This document shows, in pieces, positions 1 to 6,128 of a stretch of DNA of 6,516 nt. Under the pieces are notes generated by a model. That model was not told where the DNA came from. It was given only the letters and a program-made list of their open reading frames with translations, and made no database searches. The stretch lies in NCBI GenBank assembly GCA_013693915.1, contig CP059264.1, positions 2,962,236 through 2,968,751 on the forward strand. The letters run 5' to 3'. The position numbers and the translations under genes were made by a program. Each line of letters begins with the position of its first letter. Within the stretch, counting starts at the first letter, position 1. Source of the stretch: Dechloromonas sp. (lineage in GTDB: Bacteria; Pseudomonadota; Gammaproteobacteria; Burkholderiales; Rhodocyclaceae).

Positions 1-372
1 GGTCGTGCCGACGACGTTGGCGTTCCAGTTCTGCGAGCCATAGGCCAGCTGCCGCCGGCCCTGGTGGGTCGGCGCAACGTTGACGATGCCTTCGAGCTCG
101 GCGATCGCCTCGGCGTCGGCGACGTTGAGCGTCGGCGCGCCGGCGGCGCCGCTGCGCACGCCGGCGGTGGTGAACGACCCCGAGAGGACGATGAACAGGT
201 TGGAGCCCATGGTCGCGATCGTCTGCTGCACCGCGTACTGCGCGCCCTGGCCGATGGCGATCATGATGACGACGGCGCCGACGCCGATGACCATGCCGAG
301 CATGGTCAGCGCGGTGCGCAGGCGGTTGGCGCCCATCGCCAGCCAGGCTTCACCGAGCATGGCCTTCAGCAC
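1..372 (-). CDS. macB: MacB-type ABC transporter permease, 5' part (C-terminus outside window)
   Basis: This is the N-terminal 124 codons of an inner-membrane ABC permease of the MacB/FtsX type, expected to pass mechanical force from the ATPase to the MacA-TolC stack. The visible protein has a short amphipathic start (residues 1-20, with GANRLRTALTMLG around 14-26), a first transmembrane helix at about 21-41 (MVIGVGAVVIMIAIG), then the start of a periplasmic domain with GSNLFIV at 56-62, typical of the MacB periplasmic core. I chose the GTG at 372 because AAAGGAGG lies 7 bases upstream; the ATG at 360 would be 19 bases away. The start overlaps the end of the ATPase gene by 23 bases, suggesting coupled translation. 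The ATPase is a separate gene, unlike fused E. coli MacB. The substrate cannot be told from sequence; antibiotics, lipopeptides and siderophores are all known for the family. The reading frame is intact to the window edge. Confidence 0.9.
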   Translation of the reverse strand, partial: MLKAMLGEAWLAMGANRLRTALTMLGMVIGVGAVVIMIAIGQGAQYAVQQTIATMGSNLFIVLSGSFTTAGVRSGAAGAPTLNVADAEAIAELEGIVNVAPTHQGRRQLAYGSQNWNANVVGTT

Positions 373-1084
373 GGGGCCGCCTCCTTTGCTCCGCCGTGGC
401 GGTGGCCACGTCGCTGACGATGCGCCCGTCGCGGAAGCGCACCTGGCGGCGGGCGTGAGCGGCGACATCCGCCTCGTGGGTGACGAGGACGACCGTGAGG
501 CCCTCGGCGTTCAGCTCGCCGAACAGGCGCATGATCTCCTCGCTGGTGTGGCTGTCGAGGTTGCCGGTCGGCTCGTCGGCCAGCAGCACGCGCGGCGAAT
601 TTACCAGCGCCCGGGCAATCGCCACCCGCTGCTGCTGGCCGCCGGAGATGCGCGCCGGCAGCGAGCCCGCATAGCGCCCGACGCCGACCTTGTCGAGCAG
701 GGCCTGCGCCCGCGCCCGCCGCGCGTCGCGCCCGAGCCCGGCGTACACCAGCGGCAGCGCGACGTTGTCGGCGAGGGTCATGCGCGGCAAGAGGTTGAAG
801 CCCTGGAAGACAAAGCCGAGCGTGCGGTTGCGCAACCGCGCCAGCGCATCGGCGCCGAGGTGGGCGACGTTCTCGCCGGCAAGGAAGTAGTCGCCGGTGG
901 TCGGCGTGTCGAGGCAGCCAAGCAGGTTCATGAAGGTCGACTTGCCGGAACCCGAGGGGCCCATGATCGCGAGGTATTCGCCGGCGGCCACCTCGAGGTT
1001 CACTTCCATCAGCGCCGGGAACGGCCCGGCCGCGGTCTCGTACGACTTGCCGAGGCCGCTCACGCGGATGACCGGCTGCGTCAT
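350..1084 (-). CDS. macB: MacB-type ABC transporter ATP-binding protein
   Basis: This is a 244-residue cytoplasmic ATPase of the MacB/LolD/FtsE type that energises the permease encoded just downstream. All nucleotide-binding motifs are visible: Walker A GPSGSGKST (42-50), Q-loop Q94 in FVFQGFNLL, signature ISGGQQQRVAIARAL (146-160; Ile replaces the usual Leu), Walker B VLLADEPTGNLD (166-177) with catalytic E171, and switch His203 in VTHEAD. The length is normal for a stand-alone subunit. The chosen start is the ATG at 1084 (MTQPVIRVSGLGKSY), because the family domain begins there and GGTGAG lies about 10 bases upstream. The frame stays open back to 1282, but that extension is an arginine-rich shadow of the macA 3' end. 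The gene starts 26 bases after the macA stop and overlaps the permease start. LolD and FtsE are close relatives, but the MacA and TolC neighbours favour an efflux role. Confidence 0.93.
   Translation of the reverse strand: MTQPVIRVSGLGKSYETAAGPFPALMEVNLEVAAGEYLAIMGPSGSGKSTFMNLLGCLDTPTTGDYFLAGENVAHLGADALARLRNRTLGFVFQGFNLLPRMTLADNVALPLVYAGLGRDARRARAQALLDKVGVGRYAGSLPARISGGQQQRVAIARALVNSPRVLLADEPTGNLDSHTSEEIMRLFGELNAEGLTVVLVTHEADVAAHARRQVRFRDGRIVSDVATATAEQRRRPRAEGHAR
380..387 (-). promoter_or_regulatory. Strong Shine-Dalgarno site for the permease gene
   Basis: The minus strand reads AAAGGAGG here, nearly the full anti-SD complement, 7 bases before a GTG at 372. It lies inside the 3' end of the ATPase gene. 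It decides the permease start in favour of GTG over the downstream ATG at 360. Confidence 0.8.
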
Positions 1085-1110
1085 CGGGGCTTGCTCACCG
1101 CGATCGCGCC

Positions 1111-2336
1111 CTAGAACAGCCGCATGCCGACGGAGGAAGGCTTGCGCTCCACCCCGCCGTTCTCGCCGACGACGATGCGGTCGCCTTCCCTGAGCTCGCC
1201 GCCGACCAGTTCGGTCATGCGGCCGTCGGTGATGCCGATCTGCACCGGGACCGGCTTCAGTTCGCGCCCATCGACCATCCACACGGTGCCGCCCTGGCCG
1301 TCGCGCTTCCTGCCCTTGCCGGCCCCGGCGCCGAGGCCCGTGCCCGGGCCGGGGAGCCGCCGGCTGCGGTCGACGCCGGTTTCGGGGCGTTTTCCGGCTT
1401 CTTCTCGGGGGCGTCGGCGGGCTTGAAGCGCAGCGCTGCGTTGGGCACCAGCAGCGTTCCCTCGCGCTTCTGGACGCCGATATTGACGTAGGCTGTCATC
1501 CCGGGCAGCAGGATCTGGTCGGGATTCTCGACGGTGATGCGGACGTTGTAGGTGACGACATTCTGCGTGTTGGTCGGGTTGAGGCGGATCTGCTGCACCT
1601 CGCCGGTGAAATTGCGGTTGGGGAAGGCGTCGACCGTGAAGCGCACCTTCTGCCCCTCGCGGATGTTGCCGATGTCGGCCTCGGCGAAGGCGGTGTCGAT
1701 GCGCATTTCCGAAAGGTCCTGGGCGATCTTGATCAGCACCGGCGTCTGGAAGCTGGCGGCGACGGTCTGTCCGAGATCGACGACGCGATCGACAACGACG
1801 CCGTCCACCGGCGAGCGGATCACGGTGAAACCGAGGTTGACCTTGTCGCGGTCGTTCTGCGCCCGCGCCAGGGCAAGCTGCGCCTGCGCCGACTTCAGCG
1901 CCTGCCGTGCCTGGTCGTATTCCTGCCGCGACACGTACTCCTGCCTGTACAGCGCGGCGAGACGCGTCTCGTTGGCCAGCGCCAGCTCCAGCGCCGCCTG
2001 CGCGTTGGTCATGTTGGCCGCGCTCTGGCGCTCGGTCGCCGCCAGCAGCGCGTCATCGAGTTCGAGCAGCGGCTGCCCCTGCTTCACGTGGTCATTGAAG
2101 TCGACATAGAGCTTCCTGACGGTGCCCGACACCTGGGTGCCGACATTGACCAGCACCACCGGGTTGAGCGTGCCGTTGGCGGAAACCGTCTGCGTGACGT
2201 CGCCCTTTTCCACCGCCGCCAGCTTGTAGCGTGTTTCCGGATCCAGCGCCGCGCGCTCGCGGGCGAGCCAGACACCGCCGCCGATCAGGCCGGCGGCGAG
2301 GACGGTACCGAGGGCGATCCTGCCGATGCGTTTCAT
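1111..2336 (-). CDS. macA: MacA-type periplasmic adaptor (HlyD/RND family MFP), frameshifted near its C-terminus
   Basis: This is the periplasmic adaptor joining the inner-membrane MacB-type pump to the TolC-type channel. Residues 1-25 form an N-terminal membrane anchor or uncleaved signal (MKRIGRIALGTVLAAGLIGG). The lipoyl halves lie at about 62-95 (VGTQVSGTV) and 168-202 (IRSPVDGVV), flanking an alpha-hairpin at about 95-167 rich in Ala, Gln and Leu. A beta-barrel follows at about 205-290, then the membrane-proximal region from about 290. The frame as read from 2336 leaves the family pattern after residue ~329 and stops at 1257. The true C-terminus (VWMVDGRELKPVPVQIGITD, then GDRIVVGENG) is in another frame and ends at a TAG at 1111-1113. 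Adding one base between 1323 and 1354 gives about 408 codons, plausible against 371 residues in E. coli MacA. AAGGA lies just upstream of the ATG, which overlaps the tolC stop as ATGA. As written the gene lacks its last domain part; the cause may be sequencing error or mutation. Confidence 0.88.
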
Positions 2337-3727
2337 GGTCTTCCTTGCGCCGCCGGTTCCAGCAGCGAGTAATCGAGGGCGCCCACCGCCTGCGCCAGCG
2401 TCGCGCGGAAGACGTACCAGTCGAGCGCCGCCTGGATGCGCTGCAGACGGGCGGCGGCGAGCGCGCTCTGCGCGGTCAGCAGGTCGAGGACGTTGCCGAC
2501 ACCGGCCTTGTAGCGGCCGAGCGCGACGCGCTCGGACTGCTCGGCGCTGGCCACTAGGTCGAGCGTCGTCCGCAGGCTCTGCGTCGCCGTCGTCAGGCTC
2601 TGGTAGGCGCGCCAGACGTCGAGGGCGACCTGGTTCCTGAGGCTGTCGCGCTGCGCCGCGCGGAGGTCGACCTGCGCCTCGGCGGCGCGCACGCGGTAGG
2701 TGGTGTCGAAGCCAGTGAACAGCGGAAGGTTCACCGTGACCCCGACCACGCCGCCGTTCGCTGAAACGCGGTCGACCTCGGCCCAGGTCGGCGCCGCCGA
2801 CACGGTGATCGTCGGCCGGCCCTGCGCGCGCGCCAGATCGACGCCGGCTTCGGCCGCCCGGACCTGCGCCTCGGCCGCCTTGAGGTCCGGCCGCCGCGCC
2901 TCGGCCTCGGCGATCAGCGCGGCGACATCCTGCGCGAAGGCGGCGTCCGGCTGCCCCGCCGGCGGCGCCGCCAGCTCGATCGGCTGCCCGGCGCGGAAGC
3001 CCATGACGCTGGCCAGCGCGCCGAGCGCGTTGCGCGCCTCACCCTCGACGCGGATGCGGTTGAGCGTCGCCTGCGACAGCGCGGTCTGTGCCAGCAGGCG
3101 GTCGGCCGGCGTGGCGATGCCGACCTCGTAGCGCGACTCCGCGGCGCTGAAGCCCTCGCGCGCCGCCCGCTCCGCTTCGGTAGTGGACGCCACCGCCGCG
3201 CGCGCCGCCTGCGCGGTGTAGAACGACTGCAGCGCCGAGAGGAAGAGCGACTGCACCGTCGCATCCTGCGTCGCAACGGCGGCCGCGAGGAGCTGCCGGG
3301 CGCTCTCGCCCGACGCCGAACGCGCGCCGGAATCGAAAACCAGCCAGGATAAGGTCAGCGCCGCGCTGGTCGAGTTGTAGTTGCGCTGTTCGCTCCACAG
3401 GCGGCTGGAGCCCAGCCGGCCATCGAGATTCGGCAGCCAGGCGGCCTGCGCGACCCCGACCTGCGCTGCCTGATAACGCGCTGCCGCCCAGATCTCGCGC
3501 GTCTGCGGATTGTTGCACAGCGTCAGGTCGACGGCGTCGATCGCCGTCAACGGCGCCGCCGGAATCTCCCTGGCGCACGGCACTCCGGCGCTACGCCCGG
3601 CCGCCTGCGGCGACGGCCGCGGCGGCGTCACCGCCTCGGTCGCGAACGGATCGCTCAAGCTCGCCGCACCCGCCGGCAGGGCGAAACACAGCGTGACGGC
3701 AAGGATCTGCAACGACGGCTTTGTCAT
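2333..3727 (-). CDS. tolC: TolC-family outer membrane efflux protein
   Basis: This 464-residue protein is the outer-membrane channel of the efflux system. It begins with a Sec signal peptide (residues 1-22, LAVTLCFALPAGAA, likely cut after the AGAA). The Cys at 14 is not in a lipobox, so a NodT/OprM-type lipoprotein is unlikely. The mature protein shows the two-fold OEP repeat of the TolC family. Repeat 1 begins near DLTLCNNPQTREIW (about 68-81) and includes VGVAQAAWLPNLDGRLG. Repeat 2 is seen in RRPDLKAAEAQVRAAEAGVDLA, then VGVTVNLPLFTGF, and ends with GRYKAGVGNVLDLLTAQSAL. The long Ala/Gln/Arg-rich helices between fit the periplasmic tunnel. The length is usual for the family. It is the first gene of the operon and its TGA overlaps the macA ATG by 4 bases, so the channel and adaptor are probably translationally coupled. 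The ATG at 3727 is the first in-frame start; its SD lies 15 bases away, unusually far. Confidence 0.93.
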   Translation of the reverse strand: MTKPSLQILAVTLCFALPAGAASLSDPFATEAVTPPRPSPQAAGRSAGVPCAREIPAAPLTAIDAVDLTLCNNPQTREIWAAARYQAAQVGVAQAAWLPNLDGRLGSSRLWSEQRNYNSTSAALTLSWLVFDSGARSASGESARQLLAAAVATQDATVQSLFLSALQSFYTAQAARAAVASTTEAERAAREGFSAAESRYEVGIATPADRLLAQTALSQATLNRIRVEGEARNALGALASVMGFRAGQPIELAAPPAGQPDAAFAQDVAALIAEAEARRPDLKAAEAQVRAAEAGVDLARAQGRPTITVSAAPTWAEVDRVSANGGVVGVTVNLPLFTGFDTTYRVRAAEAQVDLRAAQRDSLRNQVALDVWRAYQSLTTATQSLRTTLDLVASAEQSERVALGRYKAGVGNVLDLLTAQSALAAARLQRIQAALDWYVFRATLAQAVGALDYSLLEPAAQGRP

Positions 3728-3749
3728 GGGCGCATAGTGTAGCCCCCTT
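3724..3749 (-). promoter_or_regulatory. tolC ribosome binding region with a possible 3-codon minicistron
   Basis: On the minus strand AAGGGGG (3743-3749) is followed after 7 bases by ATG CGC CCA TGA (3735-3724), a three-codon frame whose stop overlaps the tolC ATG (3727-3725). The SD is ideally spaced for this ATG but 15 bases from the tolC ATG. The minicistron could couple initiation to tolC. Alternatively, if one C were missing from the CCC run at 3728-3730 (GGG on the plus strand), the same ATG would be an in-frame tolC start reading MRPMTKP. The SD and frames are seen directly; the function is inference. Confidence 0.4.
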
Positions 3750-3769
3750 GTAACGATCAGGCTGTTACA
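3749..3769. promoter_or_regulatory. Inverted repeat TGTAAC-N9-GTTACA, candidate operator of the efflux operon
   Basis: A perfect 6-base inverted repeat with a 9-base spacer lies in the divergent spacer, directly 5' of the tolC SD. A 21-base dyad with ends of this kind is the size and symmetry bound by TetR/AcrR-type dimeric repressors, which often control efflux operons. No regulator gene is in the window, so the binder is unknown. It could serve the tolC promoter, pyrD, or neither. Confidence 0.4.
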
Positions 3770-3850
3770 GATTGTTGCCGGCGCCGCGGAGCCAGGGCGA
3801 CCGATGACACTGGCCAGCGCGCCGATCGCCGGAAGATTGCTGCAATGCGG

Positions 3851-3856
3851 TAAAAT
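3851..3856 (+). promoter_or_regulatory. Possible -10 element (TAAAAT) of the pyrD promoter
   Basis: TAAAAT is a five-of-six match to the sigma70 -10 hexamer and stands out in GC-rich surroundings, 8 bases before the pyrD ATG. Transcription would start at about 3863, giving an almost leaderless message. No good -35 hexamer lies 16-18 bases upstream, so this is a weak call. Confidence 0.3.
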
Positions 3857-3864
3857 CGCAGGCC

Positions 3865-5565
3865 ATGCTCTATCCGCTGATCCGCAAGTTCTTCTTCGCC
3901 CTCGACGCCGAAACCGCCCACGGCATCGGCATGGACGGCATCGCCTTCCTCAACGCCACCGGCCTCGCCGGTTGCCTCGCCGGGTCGGTCACCCCATGCC
4001 CGGTCAACGTCATGGGCCTGAAATTCCCCAATCCGGTCGGGCTGGCCGCCGGACTAGACAAGAACGGCGACCACATCGACGGCCTGGCCCGCCTCGGCTT
4101 CGGCTTCATCGAGATCGGCACCGTCACGCCGAAGCCGCAGGACGGCAACCCGCGTCCGCGCCTGTTCCGCATCCCGGAGGCGCAGGGCATCATCAACCGC
4201 ATGGGCTTCAACAACGCGGGCGTCGACAAACTGCTGGAAAACGTCCGCGCTGCGGAATTCCCGAAGAACGGCGGCATCCTCGGCATCAACATCGGCAAGA
4301 ACGCGACGACGCCGATCGAGCGCGCGGCCGACGACTACCTGGTCTGCTTGGACAAGGTCTATGACGACGCCAGCTATGTCGCGGTCAACATCTCGTCGCC
4401 GAACACGAAGAACCTGCGCGAGCTGCAGAAGGACGAGGCGCTCGACGACCTCCTCGCGCAACTCAAGGCGCGCCAGCAGCAACTGGCAGACAAGCACGGG
4501 CAGTACGTGCCGCTGGCGCTGAAGATCGCTCCCGATCTCGACGACGCGCAGATCACGGCGATCGCCGACGCGCTGCGCCGCCATCGCATGGACGGCGTCA
4601 TCGCCACCAACACCACGCTGTCGCGCGAAGGCGTCGAAGGCTTGGCCAACGCGACCGAGGCCGGCGGCCTCTCCGGCGCACCGGTCTTCCGCAGGTCGAC
4701 CGCCGTGCTGAAGAAGCTCGCGGCCGCGCTGGCCGGCGAACTGCCGATCATCGGCGTCGGCGGCATCATGAGCGGCGCAGATGCGGCCGAGAAGATCCGG
4801 GCCGGGGCGAGCCTGGTGCAGTTCTACAGCGGCTTCATCTATCGCGGCCCGGATCTGGTCGGCGAGGTCGCGGACACCCTCGCACATGTACTGAAGAAAA
4901 GGCCTAAATCCTTATTTCCATTACGGTTGTTTGACCTGCGTCAAAGGCCGATAATACCGGCCTCGACTTCTCCCCAATCCATGAGCCACTACCTTTTCAT
5001 CCTCGTCGGCGCGGTGCTGGTCAACAATGTCGTGCTGGTGAAGATCCTCGGTCTCTGCCCCTTCATGGGCGTTTCCAAGAAACTGGAGACGGCTTACGGC
5101 ATGGGCGCCGCGACGACCTTCGTGCTGACCATGGCGACCGGGGCAAGCTACATCATCGACCATTACCTGCTGATGCCGTTCGGGCTGGAATACCTGCGCA
5201 CGCTGTCGTTCATCGTCACCATCGCCGCCATCGTCCAGTTGACCGAGATGGTCATCGCCAAGACCTCGCCGACGCTGCAGCAGACGCTGGGCATCTACCT
5301 GCCGCTGATCACCACCAACTGCGCGGTGCTCGGCGTGCCGCTGCTCAATATCGCCAACAAGCACAATTTCGTCGAGTCGCTGCTCTTCGGCGCCGGCAGC
5401 GCGGTCGGCTTCTCGCTGGTGCTGCTCCTCTTCGCCGGCATCCGCGAACGCGTCGAAGGCGCCGAGGTGCCCGTGCATTTCCGCGGCGTCGCCATCGCCA
5501 TGGTCACCGCCGGCCTCATGGCGCTGGCCTTCATGGGCTTCGCCGGACTGGACAAGTACCAGTAA
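3865..5565 (+). CDS. pyrD: Class 2 dihydroorotate dehydrogenase (quinone), frame continuous into RsxA
   Basis: Residues 1 to about 345 are a complete class 2 PyrD. The enzyme oxidises dihydroorotate to orotate in de novo pyrimidine synthesis and passes electrons through FMN to membrane quinone. The N-terminal helix [19 protein letters not shown] (2-20) is the membrane-associated part. FMN and substrate motifs follow: [15 protein letters not shown] (59-73), [12 protein letters not shown] (110-121), GINIGKN (140-146), NISSPNT (175-181) with the class 2 catalytic Ser at 178, ALKIAPDL (218-225), ATNTT (247-251), GGLSGAP (267-273), and the phosphate-binding GVGGI (297-301) and [10 protein letters not shown] (320-329). 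E. coli PyrD has 336 residues, yet no stop follows here: the frame runs through about 27 unconserved residues (346-372) into the rsxA ATG at 4981 and ends at 5565, giving 566 residues. I believe the native pyrD ends near 4892-4907 and that the fusion is an artefact or recent mutation, but as written it is one frame. The ATG at 3865 matches the family N-terminus. Confidence 0.88.
   Translation: MLYPLIRKFFFALDAETAHGIGMDGIAFLNATGLAGCLAGSVTPCPVNVMGLKFPNPVGLAAGLDKNGDHIDGLARLGFGFIEIGTVTPKPQDGNPRPRLFRIPEAQGIINRMGFNNAGVDKLLENVRAAEFPKNGGILGINIGKNATTPIERAADDYLVCLDKVYDDASYVAVNISSPNTKNLRELQKDEALDDLLAQLKARQQQLADKHGQYVPLALKIAPDLDDAQITAIADALRRHRMDGVIATNTTLSREGVEGLANATEAGGLSGAPVFRRSTAVLKKLAAALAGELPIIGVGGIMSGADAAEKIRAGASLVQFYSGFIYRGPDLVGEVADTLAHVLKKRPKSLFPLRLFDLRQRPIIPASTSPQSMSHYLFILVGAVLVNNVVLVKILGLCPFMGVSKKLETAYGMGAATTFVLTMATGASYIIDHYLLMPFGLEYLRTLSFIVTIAAIVQLTEMVIAKTSPTLQQTLGIYLPLITTNCAVLGVPLLNIANKHNFVESLLFGAGSAVGFSLVLLLFAGIRERVEGAEVPVHFRGVAIAMVTAGLMALAFMGFAGLDKYQ
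4927..4955 (+). promoter_or_regulatory. Candidate sigma70 promoter of the rsx operon
   Basis: TTGTTT (4927-4932) and GATAAT (4950-4955) are separated by exactly 17 bases in a locally AT-richer stretch between the PyrD domain and rsxA. The predicted transcription start is near 4962, leaving a leader of about 19 bases before the rsxA ATG. A promoter here argues that rsxA was meant to be a gene separate from pyrD. Confidence 0.5.
4930..4945. promoter_or_regulatory. FNR/CRP-family-like dyad TTTGAC-CTGC-GTCAAA
   Basis: This is a perfect 6+4+6 inverted repeat whose core, TTGAC-N4-GTCAA, closely matches the FNR/Anr/Dnr consensus TTGAT-N4-ATCAA. Its centre (4937.5) lies between the candidate -35 and -10, about 24.5 bases before the predicted start. 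That position suits repression rather than the usual activation at -41.5. Oxygen or nitrogen-oxide control of an electron-transport operon would make biological sense, but the binder is inferred. Confidence 0.5.
4945..4963. repeat. Perfect dyad AGGCCG-ATAATAC-CGGCCT around the rsx -10
   Basis: A six-base perfect inverted repeat flanks a 7-base AT loop that contains most of the candidate -10. It abuts the FNR-like dyad, sharing base 4945. No T-run follows, so an intrinsic terminator is unlikely. It may be an operator half, an RNA hairpin in pyrD read-through transcripts, or chance in GC-rich DNA. Confidence 0.4.
4981..5565 (+). CDS. rsxA: Electron transport complex subunit RsxA (RnfA)
   Basis: Read from the ATG at 4981, this is a 194-residue integral membrane protein, against 193 in E. 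coli RsxA. RsxA/RnfA pairs with RsxE/RnfE in the membrane core of the Rnf/Rsx complex, which couples ferredoxin/NAD(H) electron transfer to ion movement or, in E. coli, keeps SoxR reduced. It starts [20 protein letters not shown] and shows about six hydrophobic segments. The conserved Cys26 ([12 protein letters not shown]) and Cys114 (TTNCAVLG) are the membrane residues that structures of Rnf show helping to hold an iron-sulfur centre between the A and E subunits. [24 protein letters not shown] is also family-typical. It is in the same frame as pyrD with no stop between, but its start matches the family N-terminus and it has its own candidate promoter. No clear SD precedes the ATG. Its TAA overlaps the rsxB ATG by one base (TAATG), so translation is probably coupled. 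Confidence 0.92.
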   Translation: MSHYLFILVGAVLVNNVVLVKILGLCPFMGVSKKLETAYGMGAATTFVLTMATGASYIIDHYLLMPFGLEYLRTLSFIVTIAAIVQLTEMVIAKTSPTLQQTLGIYLPLITTNCAVLGVPLLNIANKHNFVESLLFGAGSAVGFSLVLLLFAGIRERVEGAEVPVHFRGVAIAMVTAGLMALAFMGFAGLDKYQ

Positions 5566-6128
5566 TGGAAATCGCGCTCGCCATCGCCATCATGGCCCTC
5601 GGCGCGGTCGTGCTCGGTGCCGCACTCGGCTTCGCGTCGGTCAAGTTCAAGGTCGAAGGCGATCCGCTGGTCGAGAAGATCGAGGCCATCCTGCCGCAGA
5701 CGCAATGCGGCCAGTGCAGCTACCCCGGCTGCAAGCCCTACGCCGAGGCCATCGCCAAGGGCGAGGCCGAGATCAACCTGTGCCCGCCGGGCGGCATGGA
5801 GGGCGTGCAACGCCTCGCCGACCTGCTCGGCCGCGAAGTCAAGCCGCTCGACGCCGAGGAAAAGCCCAAGCAGGTGGCGATCATCGACGAGCAGACGTGC
5901 ATCGGCTGCACGCTGTGCATCCAGGCCTGCCCGGTAGACGCCATCGTCGGCGCCGCCAAGCAGATGCACACGGTCGTTGCGCCGCTATGCACCGGCTGCG
6001 AACTGTGCCTGCCGCCGTGCCCGGTCGAGTGCATCCGCATGGAGCCGATCGGCGAAAACATCGACAACTGGAAATGGAAGTACCCCGTGGTCGAGATCAA
6101 GGCTGCCCCGCTGAGAGAGGCCGCCTGA
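5565..6128 (+). CDS. rsxB: Electron transport complex subunit RsxB (RnfB), iron-sulfur protein
   Basis: This 187-residue subunit carries electrons on the cytoplasmic face of the Rnf/Rsx complex. Residues 3-24 form a single N-terminal membrane anchor ([20 protein letters not shown]). A 4Fe-4S domain follows with Cys48, Cys51, Cys56 and Cys73 ([11 protein letters not shown], then NLCPPGG). Two ferredoxin-type clusters come next: C112-x2-C115-x2-C118-x3-C122-P, and C142-x2-C145-x2-C148-x3-C152-P. An extra Cys156 lies just after. All expected ligands are present. The length fits the short proteobacterial RsxB (192 in E. coli) rather than the longer Rnf forms of anaerobes with more clusters. Start and stop overlap the neighbouring genes by one base each, so A, B and C are very likely made from one message. 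The start at 5565 has only a weak purine-rich SD (GGACAAG), consistent with coupling to rsxA. Confidence 0.95.
   Translation: MEIALAIAIMALGAVVLGAALGFASVKFKVEGDPLVEKIEAILPQTQCGQCSYPGCKPYAEAIAKGEAEINLCPPGGMEGVQRLADLLGREVKPLDAEEKPKQVAIIDEQTCIGCTLCIQACPVDAIVGAAKQMHTVVAPLCTGCELCLPPCPVECIRMEPIGENIDNWKWKYPVVEIKAAPLREAA
6114..6120 (+). promoter_or_regulatory. Shine-Dalgarno site for rsxC
   Basis: AGAGAGG lies at the end of rsxB, 7 bases before the ATG at 6128 and 13 before the in-frame ATG at 6134. It favours the start reading [11 protein letters not shown] and the one-base TGATG overlap. Confidence 0.55.

Noticed and set aside
80..1114. Long plus-strand open frame of 344 codons opposite the ABC genes
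   Set aside because: It is antisense to the ATPase and permease, which have complete motifs; long open antisense frames are expected at this GC content.
1085..1282. Upstream extension of the ATPase frame giving 66 extra residues
   Set aside because: The added residues are Arg/Gly-rich with no family match and lie antiparallel-free over the macA 3' end in a different frame; the ATPase domain begins at the ATG at 1084.
1345..1360. Programmed -1 frameshift site in macA
   Set aside because: The region reads TCC-CCG in the first frame and lacks an X-XXY-YYZ heptamer with good re-pairing; a lost base is the simpler explanation.
3736..3741. TACACT on the minus strand as the tolC -10
   Set aside because: It lies between the SD and the start codon, so transcription from it would exclude the SD; no -35 sits at the right distance.
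4054..4887. Minus-strand open frame of 277 codons opposite pyrD
   Set aside because: The composition is Asp/Arg/Val-rich with no recognisable domain, while the plus strand encodes all PyrD motifs.
4945..4963. Rho-independent terminator of pyrD
   Set aside because: The stem is only 6 bases, the loop is AT-rich and no T-run follows on the plus strand; it overlaps the rsx promoter.
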